From contig NZ_CAJHAJ010000004.1 of the NCBI RefSeq assembly GCF_904846345.1, forward strand, positions 124,001 through 188,000: 64,000 bases of DNA, in the 5' to 3' direction. A program made the position numbers and the translations under genes. How positions within the stretch are numbered: position 1 is the first letter of the stretch; every line of letters begins with the position of its first letter. Below the pieces are notes generated by a model, which saw only the letters and a list, made by a program, of their open reading frames with translations, made no database searches and was not told where the DNA came from. This document shows positions 19,206-27,220 of the stretch, piece after piece. The DNA is from Psychrobacter maritimus. GTDB lineage: Bacteria; Pseudomonadota; Gammaproteobacteria; Pseudomonadales; Moraxellaceae.

Positions 19206-20378
19206 TTACAGTATTTCAGTTTGAGCATTAGTGGCAAATTGCGGCTTCGATGATTTAAGTGAATTATTTATTGCTTGTTTGGCGTAGTGATAGACTTTAT
19301 CGCTATCTACTTCGATACCAAGACCTGCGCCCGTAGGTACATTTAAACCAAAATTTTGATAATCAAGAGGCTGTACTAAAACGTCTTCGGTTAATAGTAA
19401 AGGACCAAAAAGTTCTGTATCGAAATTTAAACTGGGATAGGTCGAGAATACATGGGCGGATGCGGCTGTACCGATAGGACCTTCAAGCATAGTGCCACCA
19501 TAGAGCTCGATACCTGCTAGATGTGCCATTTGTCCGATTAAGCATGCTGCTTTTAATCCGCCTGCTTGATTGATTTTCACGGCAAAGACGTCAGCACAAT
19601 GATCTGCTGCTAAGGTAAAAGCATTCTGAGCGTCTTGGACAATTTCATCCGCCATAATGGCCACATCAAAATGTTCGGTTAAGCGTTTTAGGGCGGCTTT
19701 ATTGCGCATTGAGACAGGTTGTTCTATTAAATCAACGCCGCCAGCTTGCAATAGGTTAATACCTTGCATTGCTTCAAGCTCTGTCCATGCTTGGTTAACA
19801 TCAACTGTAATGCGGCAATCAGGCAGCGCTTTTTTGATAGCCAATACGTGGGCAACATCATCAATAATCGGATTGCTACCGATTTTTAATTTAAAAATGC
19901 GATGGCGCTTTTGCTCAATCATGCGCTTAGCTTCGGCGATATCGGTCGCTGTATTGCCGCTGGCAAGCGTCCATGCCACTTCGATACGGTCACGAACACG
20001 ACCACCAATCAGCTCACTTACTGGTAGGTTTAGGCGTTTACCTTCGATATCGAGTAGGGCAGTTTCAATCGCGCACTTTGCAAAGCGGTTGCCATTGATA
20101 TGAAGACTTAGCAGCTGCATGGCTTTTGCTGTGCTAGTAGGCTGTTCTTTTAATAACAGAGGCGTAAAGTAGGTGTCGATATTAGTCTTGATGCTATGAG
20201 GGCTTTCTTCTGCGTAGCTTAGACCGCCAATGGTGGTTGCTTCACCCCAACCTTCATAGCCATCTTCTGTTTGAATGTGCACCAACACCAAAACTTGTTC
20301 GTTCATAACGGTACAAGCGAGCTTATGAGCTCTTATAGTAGGTATCGGTACCAATAAAGTATTAATTGAACGAATCAT
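19206..20378 (-). CDS. catB: Muconate cycloisomerase
   Basis: Enolase-superfamily enzyme of 390 residues that converts cis,cis-muconate to muconolactone. Visible catalytic features are the Lys in KLKIG (about 170), the Mn ligands in VDVNQAW, IEQPV and MADE, and a later NQAGG. It is the first gene of the operon, with AGGGA before its ATG and a BenM-regulated promoter just upstream. A chloromuconate cycloisomerase is possible in principle, but the co-transcribed catC and benzoate genes argue for the ordinary form. Confidence 0.93.
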   Translation of the reverse strand: MIRSINTLLVPIPTIRAHKLACTVMNEQVLVLVHIQTEDGYEGWGEATTIGGLSYAEESPHSIKTNIDTYFTPLLLKEQPTSTAKAMQLLSLHINGNRFAKCAIETALLDIEGKRLNLPVSELIGGRVRDRIEVAWTLASGNTATDIAEAKRMIEQKRHRIFKLKIGSNPIIDDVAHVLAIKKALPDCRITVDVNQAWTELEAMQGINLLQAGGVDLIEQPVSMRNKAALKRLTEHFDVAIMADEIVQDAQNAFTLAADHCADVFAVKINQAGGLKAACLIGQMAHLAGIELYGGTMLEGPIGTAASAHVFSTYPSLNFDTELFGPLLLTEDVLVQPLDYQNFGLNVPTGAGLGIEVDSDKVYHYAKQAINNSLKSSKPQFATNAQTEIL

Positions 20379-20423
20379 AACAGTCCCTATTAAGTTAATG
20401 CTGCTTCCTTATGCTTAATAAGA

Positions 20424-20452
20424 ACTATAGTTGCTGTATAACGACATGTCTA
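20424..20452 (-). promoter_or_regulatory. Predicted sigma-70 promoter of the catB-pcaD operon
   Basis: On the minus strand, -35 TAGACA (20452-20447) and -10 TATAGT (20429-20424) are separated by 17 bases. This predicts a start near 20418 and a leader of about 40 bases. Confidence 0.6.
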
Positions 20453-20474
20453 AGACCCATTTAGTCTATTATTA

Positions 20475-20489
20475 ATACCTTTTAGGTAT
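20475..20489. promoter_or_regulatory. BenM/CatM-type operator upstream of catB
   Basis: A perfect ATAC-N7-GTAT dyad (ATACCTTTTAGGTAT). Its centre is about 64 bases upstream of the predicted catB start, with a 22-base gap to the -35 hexamer. The benK site has almost the same geometry. Confidence 0.75.
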
Positions 20490-20490
20490 T

Positions 20491-20519
20491 TTGATAACCA
20501 ACCCGCACCATGTTATGTT
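20491..20519 (+). promoter_or_regulatory. Predicted promoter of the benM-type regulator
   Basis: -35 TTGATA (20491-20496) and -10 TATGTT (20514-20519) are separated by 17 bases, predicting a start near 20526. Confidence 0.45.
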
Positions 20520-20529
20520 CTTTAGGTAT
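20515..20529. promoter_or_regulatory. Second, imperfect BenM-type site over the regulator promoter
   Basis: ATGT-N7-GTAT, one base off the ATAC-N7-GTAT pattern. Its centre is 40 bases from the perfect site (about four helical turns). It overlaps the predicted -10 of the regulator, so it could serve tetramer binding and autorepression. Confidence 0.5.
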
Positions 20530-20565
20530 CGATAAGCTTATAGATCACTCAAGGAATAACATTCA

Positions 20566-21483
20566 ATGGAATTGAGACATTTACGCTACTTTGTAGCAGT
20601 GGCAGAGGAAAAAAGTTTTAATAAGGCAGCAGAGCGTTTGTTTATTTCACAACCACCACTGAGCCGTCAGATAAAACAATTAGAAGAAGAGATAGGCGTC
20701 ACGCTCATTGATAGGGACAATCGCCCTTTAAAACTTACTGAAGCTGGCGAGTTTTTTTATGATCATGCTCTGCAGATAATAAAGAAATCAGATGATCTGC
20801 GTGCTATGACTTTTCGTAAGGGTAATTTTGACAACTCACTCTCTATAGGTTTTGTATCGTCGATATTATATGGCATATTGCCAAAAGTGATTGCGCGCTT
20901 CAGAGAGGTCTATCCAAATATAGAAATTAAGTTATATGAGTTAAACTCTTGGCAGCAAACACAAAGCTTGGTAGAGGGTAAAATAGATGTTGGTTATGGA
21001 AGGTTATTATTCGAAGAGGCTTCTATTAGGCGATTACTATTAAGAGAGGAGAGCTTAGTTGTAGCTGTTCCTGTTAAACATCGTTTGGCACAAGAGAAGC
21101 AAAAGAGCATTCGTTTAATGGACTTAACCAATGAAAACTTATTGTTATATCCGATGGCACCTCGTCCTAGTTTTATTGACTATGTCTTAGAGTTGTTTGA
21201 GGCACGTAATCTAAAAGCAAACTATTTTACTGAGGTACGTGAGCTGCATATTGCGTTAGGGTTGGTAGCAGCAGGCGAGGGCTTGACTATCGTACCAAAA
21301 ACGCTTGAGCATCTGCGGAGTCAGGAAGTGACTTATATTCCTTTCGAGGACGGGCTTTTAACCTCGCCTATTGTCATGAGTGTGAGACACTTTGACAAAT
21401 CAGAGCTATTAAAAACATTGTTGGACGTGACTTATCAGATTTACGATGAAGAAGGGTTTGATTATAAGCGTGAGCAAATTTGA
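20566..21483 (+). CDS. benM: LysR-type regulator, BenM/CatM family
   Basis: Activator of 305 residues. The N-terminal winged HTH (1-65, AAERLFISQPPLSRQIKQLE) is followed by a linker helix and an effector domain. By-eye alignment from memory to Acinetobacter BenM keeps the muconate-site residues S99, P201 and F203 (T128 is Ser). It also keeps R160 and Y293, which form the second, benzoate-binding site of BenM and are changed in CatM. It is divergent from catB and is the likely activator of the operon and of benK, responding to muconate and benzoate. The start follows AAGGAATAAC. Confidence 0.88.
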   Translation: MELRHLRYFVAVAEEKSFNKAAERLFISQPPLSRQIKQLEEEIGVTLIDRDNRPLKLTEAGEFFYDHALQIIKKSDDLRAMTFRKGNFDNSLSIGFVSSILYGILPKVIARFREVYPNIEIKLYELNSWQQTQSLVEGKIDVGYGRLLFEEASIRRLLLREESLVVAVPVKHRLAQEKQKSIRLMDLTNENLLLYPMAPRPSFIDYVLELFEARNLKANYFTEVRELHIALGLVAAGEGLTIVPKTLEHLRSQEVTYIPFEDGLLTSPIVMSVRHFDKSELLKTLLDVTYQIYDEEGFDYKREQI

Positions 21484-21537
21484 GCACACTCTGCACTCAT
21501 TAAGAATCCTAATATGAACTCATAAAAGGGTGGTTTT

Positions 21538-22605
21538 ATGCAAGAATTTCATTATAAAGCCTTACCAGTTGACGTTCATTTTGGCGTGGGAAAGTCAGCT
21601 GAAACCAAAGATATATTACTTCAGCATGGTTATCATAAGGTATTAGTGATTACGACAGCGGGTCAAGAAGAAGCGGGTCGTAAATTGGCAAAAGAACTAC
21701 AAGAAATCTGTGTAGGCCTGTATCCGCATGCTGTCATGCATGTGCCAGTTGACGTGACAGATAAAGCAGTAGAATTTGCCAAAGAGAGTGATATTGATTG
21801 TTGTCTGGCTTTGGGCGGCGGCTCTACAATTGGACTTGCCAAAATAATTGCTTTAAAAACACATTTAGCTATCGTTGCCATACCGACTACCTATGCCGGT
21901 AGCGAGATGACAGCCATTTATGGTTTGACCAAAAACAATCTAAAAACCACTGGCAAAGACAGTCATGCCCTACCTAAGGTAGTGATTTATGATCCGAAGC
22001 TAAACCAAGCATTACCCGCTAAAATCTCAGCTTGCTCAGGTATGAATGCTATGGCACACGCTGTAGAAGCGTTATATGCTGAGGACAAAAACCCAATCAT
22101 CAGCCTGATGGCGATTGAATCTATCAAAGCATTAAAGTCTTCCTTGCCTGTGATTGTCAAAGAGCTCACCAATATTTCAGCCCGCCAAAAAGCAAGCTAT
22201 GGTGCATGGCTTGCGGGTGTTTGTCTTGGTTCGGTTGGTATGGCCATTCACCATAAAATCTGCCATACCCTAGGTGGCACTTTTAACCTACCGCATGCGC
22301 AAGCACATGCCATTACGCTTGCGTATTCAGTACATTACAATCGTAACGCTGATATTGAAGCGATGGATAGACTGGCAGAGGCTTTGGACGTCAGCAGCCG
22401 TGAAGAAGTTGGCTTGGCAATTTACCGTCTAAACCAGTCTCTAGATATTGAATTGGCTTTAAAAGATATTGGCTTGCCCAAAGAAGGCCCCGCTGATGTG
22501 GCAAGGATGGTGTGTGACAGCCCTTATTATAATCCTCGTGAATACAATTACGATGAACTAGAAGGCTTATTACAAAGAGCTTATAAAGGTTTGCCGCCTG
22601 CTTAA
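21538..22605 (+). CDS. Maleylacetate reductase (iron-containing alcohol dehydrogenase family)
   Basis: Enzyme of 355 residues that would reduce maleylacetate to 3-oxoadipate with NAD(P)H. It has the nucleotide-binding GGGSTIGLAK and the family motif IPTTYAGSEMT. The C-terminal metal/active-site region is GMAIHHKICHTLGGTFNLPHAQAHA. These are typical of maleylacetate reductases rather than of general Fe-alcohol dehydrogenases. It starts 54 bases after the benM-type gene on the same strand. No hydroxyquinol or chlorocatechol dioxygenase is in the window, so the source of maleylacetate is unknown; the product would enter the pathway at pcaIJ. Confidence 0.85.
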   Translation: MQEFHYKALPVDVHFGVGKSAETKDILLQHGYHKVLVITTAGQEEAGRKLAKELQEICVGLYPHAVMHVPVDVTDKAVEFAKESDIDCCLALGGGSTIGLAKIIALKTHLAIVAIPTTYAGSEMTAIYGLTKNNLKTTGKDSHALPKVVIYDPKLNQALPAKISACSGMNAMAHAVEALYAEDKNPIISLMAIESIKALKSSLPVIVKELTNISARQKASYGAWLAGVCLGSVGMAIHHKICHTLGGTFNLPHAQAHAITLAYSVHYNRNADIEAMDRLAEALDVSSREEVGLAIYRLNQSLDIELALKDIGLPKEGPADVARMVCDSPYYNPREYNYDELEGLLQRAYKGLPPA

Positions 22606-22846
22606 ATATCATTATAAATCCGTAGATTTCAAAGTTGAACTACCTCAAAATTATCAGAGAGCACATATCAAACAAACAGGGTGCTGTGACAATATTATTC
22701 GCTAACAAATTGGCAAGTCCACTAACAACCAAATGAACTGCACTTGTATAAAGTAAGCCATCTCGCTGACAACGACTTTGCTGAGCTGTACACATAAGTA
22801 ATTACCCATGCATACTCTCTCAGCAATTATTCAATCACGTCAGTCA

Positions 22847-25621
22847 TTAACCCGTATTGCGTAGACCCGCTGCCAAAGCATTGATACTACGGATTAATGG
22901 ATCTTCAACAGCAAGATCATCGTCATTATCTGTAGCGTCTTTTTGTCTGGCACGTTTTAACAACTCAATTTGGATGTAATTAATCGGATCTAAATAAGCA
23001 TTTCGCCATTGTAGTGACGCGGCAAGGCTTTGCTGATGCGCCAATAACGATGTCTGATTAAGCAAAGAGTTCAAACCTGAGAAGGTTAGATGATGCTCAT
23101 CGATTACCGCTTGCATAATCTTTTCACGTAATCCCTCATCTTCACATAACTGGCTATAAGCCTGAGCAATGCTCATCTCAGATTTGGTAAACGCCATTTC
23201 AATATTGCTAATAAATACGTTAAAAAATGGCCAGCAACTGTTCATCTCCCTCATTAAAGCTTCGTCTTCTTTAACGCTATGAAGAGCACTACCTACGCCA
23301 TACCAAGCAGGCAGCGTAAAGCGCGCTAAAGACCAACCAAATACCCAAGGAATCGCCCGCAAGGTTGTCTTACTTGGCAGGCCTTTATTACGGTGCGCTG
23401 GGCGCGAGCCAATATTTAATAAAGAGATTTCCTGCACTGGCGTCACTTGTGAATAGAACTGATAAAACCCTTCGGTATGGTCCGTAAGCGTACGATAACT
23501 TTGTTCACCCGCATCTGCTAAACGTGCAAAGAGTGCTTCATAATTTGGTAGTTCAGGCGGTTGCACCACAAATCTTGTTGAGCACGCTTTAAGCGTACCA
23601 GTGATGCCCATGGTAAGCTCAAACACAGCAGTATCGGTGTTGGCATATTTGGCATAAAGGACTTCACCTTGCTCAGTGACTTTAATTTCTCCATGCAGTG
23701 TCCCTGCGGGCTGAGCAGCGATCGCCTTATGCGTTGAGCCGCCACCACGACTGACAGAACCGCCACGACCATGAAACAGGCGTGTTTTGACACCATATTC
23801 AGCAGCGATACGGTTAATGGTTTGCTGCGCGCTATAAAGCTGCCATGCAGACGTAATAATACCGCCATCTTTCGATGAATCTGAATAGCCTAACATGATT
23901 TCTTGGGTATTATCTGAGTGTTGTAGCAACCCTCGATACAGTGGGTTGTCCAACACGGCAGGTAAGATCTTATCGATATTTTTAAGATCTTCGATGGTTT
24001 CAAACAAGGGTGCGACGGGTAAGTCAGCAGACAACTGCCCCTTATCATCAATCTTACATAAGCCTGCAAAACGCATCAGTAGTAAGACTTCTAATAATTG
24101 ACTGGCGTTGTTGGTCATCGAAATCACATAACTACCGAACGTGTCTTGTCCGACCAGTTTACGTAATGTGGCCACTGAGTTCATTAAAGTCAATTGTTCA
24201 CGGGTTTTATCCGTTAAATTATCGGTATAGATGAGCGGTGTACCCGGCTTTGCAAGTAAACGCGTCAACCACTCTTGGCGCTCGGTTTCACCCAGAGTCT
24301 GATAGTCTGGTAAATTTGAGGCATTGGCGAAAATATCGGCGATCACTTCACTATGATAAGACGACTCTTGGCGGATATCGAGCGCTGCTAGATGAAAGCC
24401 GCAGGTTTTGACCAGACGAATCGTATCGAGTAATAGCCCTTCGCCATGAGCCTTGTCATGAGTATTGACACTTTTTCGAATGATGCGTAAATCTTCTAAC
24501 AACTCTTGAGGGTTGGCGTAAGCATCGTGTGCGGCGTCGAGGTCTGTACCTTTGCTTTGAATATGACGATTGGTCGCTTTTATTTTGGCAAGAATAATCG
24601 ACAACAATCTGCGGTACGGCTCATTGTTGTAATCGTCAGGATTATAATAAAATACTTTTTGATCGAGAGTGGCGTACGCTTTTATACGAGCATAAACGTC
24701 TGGCGCAATATTGATAATCGTATCGCTATGAATAAGTTCACGACGCAGTTTTTTTAGCAGTACTTGATAATGACGTAGCACGGTATCAGCATGCATCAAT
24801 ACCGCCATTTCTGTGGTGTCATGAGTGACAAAGGGATTGCCATCTCTATCGCCACCTATCCAAGAGCCAAAGCTCATGAAAGCAGGTAACGGGTAGTCTG
24901 TTAGCTCTGGATAGATATCAACAATGGCGTCTTTAATATTGCGATAAACCTTTGGAATGGCATTGAATAAACTGGCATTAAAATAATGCAGACCATTATT
25001 TATCTCGTCATAGACTAATGGCTTACGCGTACGCACTTCATCCGATGACCATAATAAATCAATCGTTTGCGCCGTTTTTTCTTTTGCTTGTTCGTAGGCA
25101 AAGCTGTCTTCTGCAAGATTGTTTAAGGCGTCGCTATGAGTAAATAGACTCTGCAATAGATTCATGGTCGTACGGCGGCGCGCTTCAGTAGGATGCGCGG
25201 TAAAGACAGGTATGAATTTTAGCTGTTCAATGAGCTCTTGCATTTGGGCAGGTTCAATATTGCGTTCGCGACATTCAAGCAAGGTGCGGCGAAACGAGCC
25301 TTCCCAGCTTTGATCGGATTGCATACGCAAGGCATGACGCTGCTCGCGTAAGTAATTTTCCTCACTTAGATTTGCTAAAAAGAAATAGATAGAAAAGCTG
25401 CGGATGACATTTTTTAAGGTTTGATTATCTAACGAGGCGATGAAGTCGATGAGTTGTTGTTTGTTCGCTTCGTTAGGCTCACGGCGTTGTTGAATAAAAC
25501 CTTTACGCAGGGTTTCAATCGTATTAAGTGTTTCTTCGCCCGTCTGGCGAGAAATCGCATCTCCTAGGAATGAGCCTAATAAGCTGATGCGTTCACGTAA
25601 TACGTCATTATTTATAGTCAT
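22847..25621 (-). CDS. ppc: Phosphoenolpyruvate carboxylase
   Basis: Anaplerotic enzyme of 924 residues forming oxaloacetate from PEP and bicarbonate. Catalytic H143 is in VFTAHPTEARRRT. The second signature is GYSDSSKDGGIITSAWQLY, followed by the glycine-rich FHGRGGSVSRGGG loop. The protein ends RNTG, the conserved allosteric C-terminus. It follows the AGCS symporter by 90 bases on the same strand, so read-through from the hydroxyproline operon is possible, though an own promoter is expected. No clear terminator was found in the 240 bases between it and the convergent maleylacetate reductase gene. Confidence 0.97.
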   Translation of the reverse strand: MTINNDVLRERISLLGSFLGDAISRQTGEETLNTIETLRKGFIQQRREPNEANKQQLIDFIASLDNQTLKNVIRSFSIYFFLANLSEENYLREQRHALRMQSDQSWEGSFRRTLLECRERNIEPAQMQELIEQLKFIPVFTAHPTEARRRTTMNLLQSLFTHSDALNNLAEDSFAYEQAKEKTAQTIDLLWSSDEVRTRKPLVYDEINNGLHYFNASLFNAIPKVYRNIKDAIVDIYPELTDYPLPAFMSFGSWIGGDRDGNPFVTHDTTEMAVLMHADTVLRHYQVLLKKLRRELIHSDTIINIAPDVYARIKAYATLDQKVFYYNPDDYNNEPYRRLLSIILAKIKATNRHIQSKGTDLDAAHDAYANPQELLEDLRIIRKSVNTHDKAHGEGLLLDTIRLVKTCGFHLAALDIRQESSYHSEVIADIFANASNLPDYQTLGETERQEWLTRLLAKPGTPLIYTDNLTDKTREQLTLMNSVATLRKLVGQDTFGSYVISMTNNASQLLEVLLLMRFAGLCKIDDKGQLSADLPVAPLFETIEDLKNIDKILPAVLDNPLYRGLLQHSDNTQEIMLGYSDSSKDGGIITSAWQLYSAQQTINRIAAEYGVKTRLFHGRGGSVSRGGGSTHKAIAAQPAGTLHGEIKVTEQGEVLYAKYANTDTAVFELTMGITGTLKACSTRFVVQPPELPNYEALFARLADAGEQSYRTLTDHTEGFYQFYSQVTPVQEISLLNIGSRPAHRNKGLPSKTTLRAIPWVFGWSLARFTLPAWYGVGSALHSVKEDEALMREMNSCWPFFNVFISNIEMAFTKSEMSIAQAYSQLCEDEGLREKIMQAVIDEHHLTFSGLNSLLNQTSLLAHQQSLAASLQWRNAYLDPINYIQIELLKRARQKDATDNDDDLAVEDPLIRSINALAAGLRNTG

Positions 25622-25711
25622 CCTTAACCTTCTCGTTAAATTAGTGGGTGAAATAGTCGTGATAGGCTAATTTATATCGCAGTCTATTGTTTAAAACAAT
25701 AGGTAAGACCA

Positions 25712-27160
25712 TTATTTATGACCATGTTCATCACTGTAGCCTATCCAGAAGTCTGCATTATCCACGCCCGCCTTTCTAGGATCAAAGATAGGGTTAACCC
25801 CTAACTTCATCTGCGCATCGTAGTCTTTGAGCACCTTTAATGCAGTTTTGCTTAGGAGTAAAATGGCGATAAAGTTTAGGTAACACATACTGCCAAAGCC
25901 AATGTCGCCTAGCGCCCACATCATACCGACAGATTGGACACTGCCTGAGAAGCAAACAATTAAAAAAATCAGTTTTAGTAAGTGCTTAAGGATGGGGTAG
26001 CGCAATTTGTTATCCAAATAGACCAAAGTAGTTTCGGCAATATAGTAGTAGGCAATCAAACACGTGAATGCGAACAGGAAAATAGCAATAGCGACAAATC
26101 CACTACCGTATTGGCTAAAAACAGTAGATACCGCTGCTTGTGTAAATGCAGTGCCGGCCTCAATGCCAGGCATATTCTCGACCAGCGCCATCCCTTCTGG
26201 GGTAGTTACGTTATACATTCCGGTTGATAGAATCATCAAAGCGGTAGCGGTACAAACGAGTACGGTATCAATGTAGATAGAAAAGCTCTGTACCAATCCT
26301 TGCTTAGCAGGGTGAGAAACTTCTGCTGCGGCTGAGCTAAAAGTAGCTTCTCCAGCCCCTGCAACATTAGAGAATACAGCGCGACGTACGCCCCATGAGA
26401 TAGCAGTACCGACCATGCCGCCGAATACAGCATCCATACCAAAGGCACTTTTGAAGATGAGCGCAAACATAGAAGGAATATTGTGAGCATTAAAGGCCAA
26501 TACAATTACCATCATAACAATGTAGCCAATGGCCATTACGGGAACTACCTTGCCAGCGAAACTAGCGATACGCTTGACGCCACCAAATATGATGATGGCT
26601 AGCAGTATGACAATTATGATACCAGTCACAAATGGAGGGATATTAAATGCAGTGTTAAAAGAATCCGCGATAGTATTTGCCTGAACCCCAGGCACTAACA
26701 CACCATAAGAGAGACAAGTCACGACAGCAACGACGATAGCAAAAGGCTTTAACTTGAGACCTTTTTCAATATAAAACGGCGAACCGCCTCGATATTGGTC
26801 GTCTACCTTATGCTTATAAACCTGTGCCAAAGTGGATTCAATAAAGGCACTGGCGCCACCTAAAACTCCCATGACAATCATCCAAAATACAGCCCCAGGG
26901 CCTCCAGCTGCTATAGCCGTTGCGACCCCTGCAATATTACCGACACCGATACGTCCGGATAGGGCCATACAGAAAGCCTGAAACGAGCTAACCCCTGCTG
27001 ATGAAGTTTGTTTATCGAATAACAGTTTGATCATCTCTTTAAAATAGCGAATCTGCACAGCGCGGGTCATGATAGTAAAATAGATACCGACGCCTAGTGC
27101 AAGATATACCAGCGCGTCGCTCCAAATATACCCGACGATGGTATTAATGATGTTTTCCAT
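25712..27160 (-). CDS. Sodium:amino acid symporter, AGCS (alanine/glycine:cation) family
   Basis: Inner-membrane protein of 482 residues with about ten to eleven helices. AGCS signatures include GRIGVGNIAGVATAIAAGGPGAVFWM (about 69-95) and SWGVRRAVFSNVAGAGEA near 255. It is the last gene of the hydroxyproline group, 60 bases after the aldehyde dehydrogenase. Uptake of hydroxyproline, proline or alanine is inferred from position; the family mainly carries alanine and glycine, so the substrate is open. Confidence 0.85.
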   Translation of the reverse strand: MENIINTIVGYIWSDALVYLALGVGIYFTIMTRAVQIRYFKEMIKLLFDKQTSSAGVSSFQAFCMALSGRIGVGNIAGVATAIAAGGPGAVFWMIVMGVLGGASAFIESTLAQVYKHKVDDQYRGGSPFYIEKGLKLKPFAIVVAVVTCLSYGVLVPGVQANTIADSFNTAFNIPPFVTGIIIVILLAIIIFGGVKRIASFAGKVVPVMAIGYIVMMVIVLAFNAHNIPSMFALIFKSAFGMDAVFGGMVGTAISWGVRRAVFSNVAGAGEATFSSAAAEVSHPAKQGLVQSFSIYIDTVLVCTATALMILSTGMYNVTTPEGMALVENMPGIEAGTAFTQAAVSTVFSQYGSGFVAIAIFLFAFTCLIAYYYIAETTLVYLDNKLRYPILKHLLKLIFLIVCFSGSVQSVGMMWALGDIGFGSMCYLNFIAILLLSKTALKVLKDYDAQMKLGVNPIFDPRKAGVDNADFWIGYSDEHGHK

Positions 27161-27220
27161 AACTTTACTTCCTTGTAATGTTTTTGGCTACGCTGACATT
27201 AGTTCTTGGGACGTCCTTGC

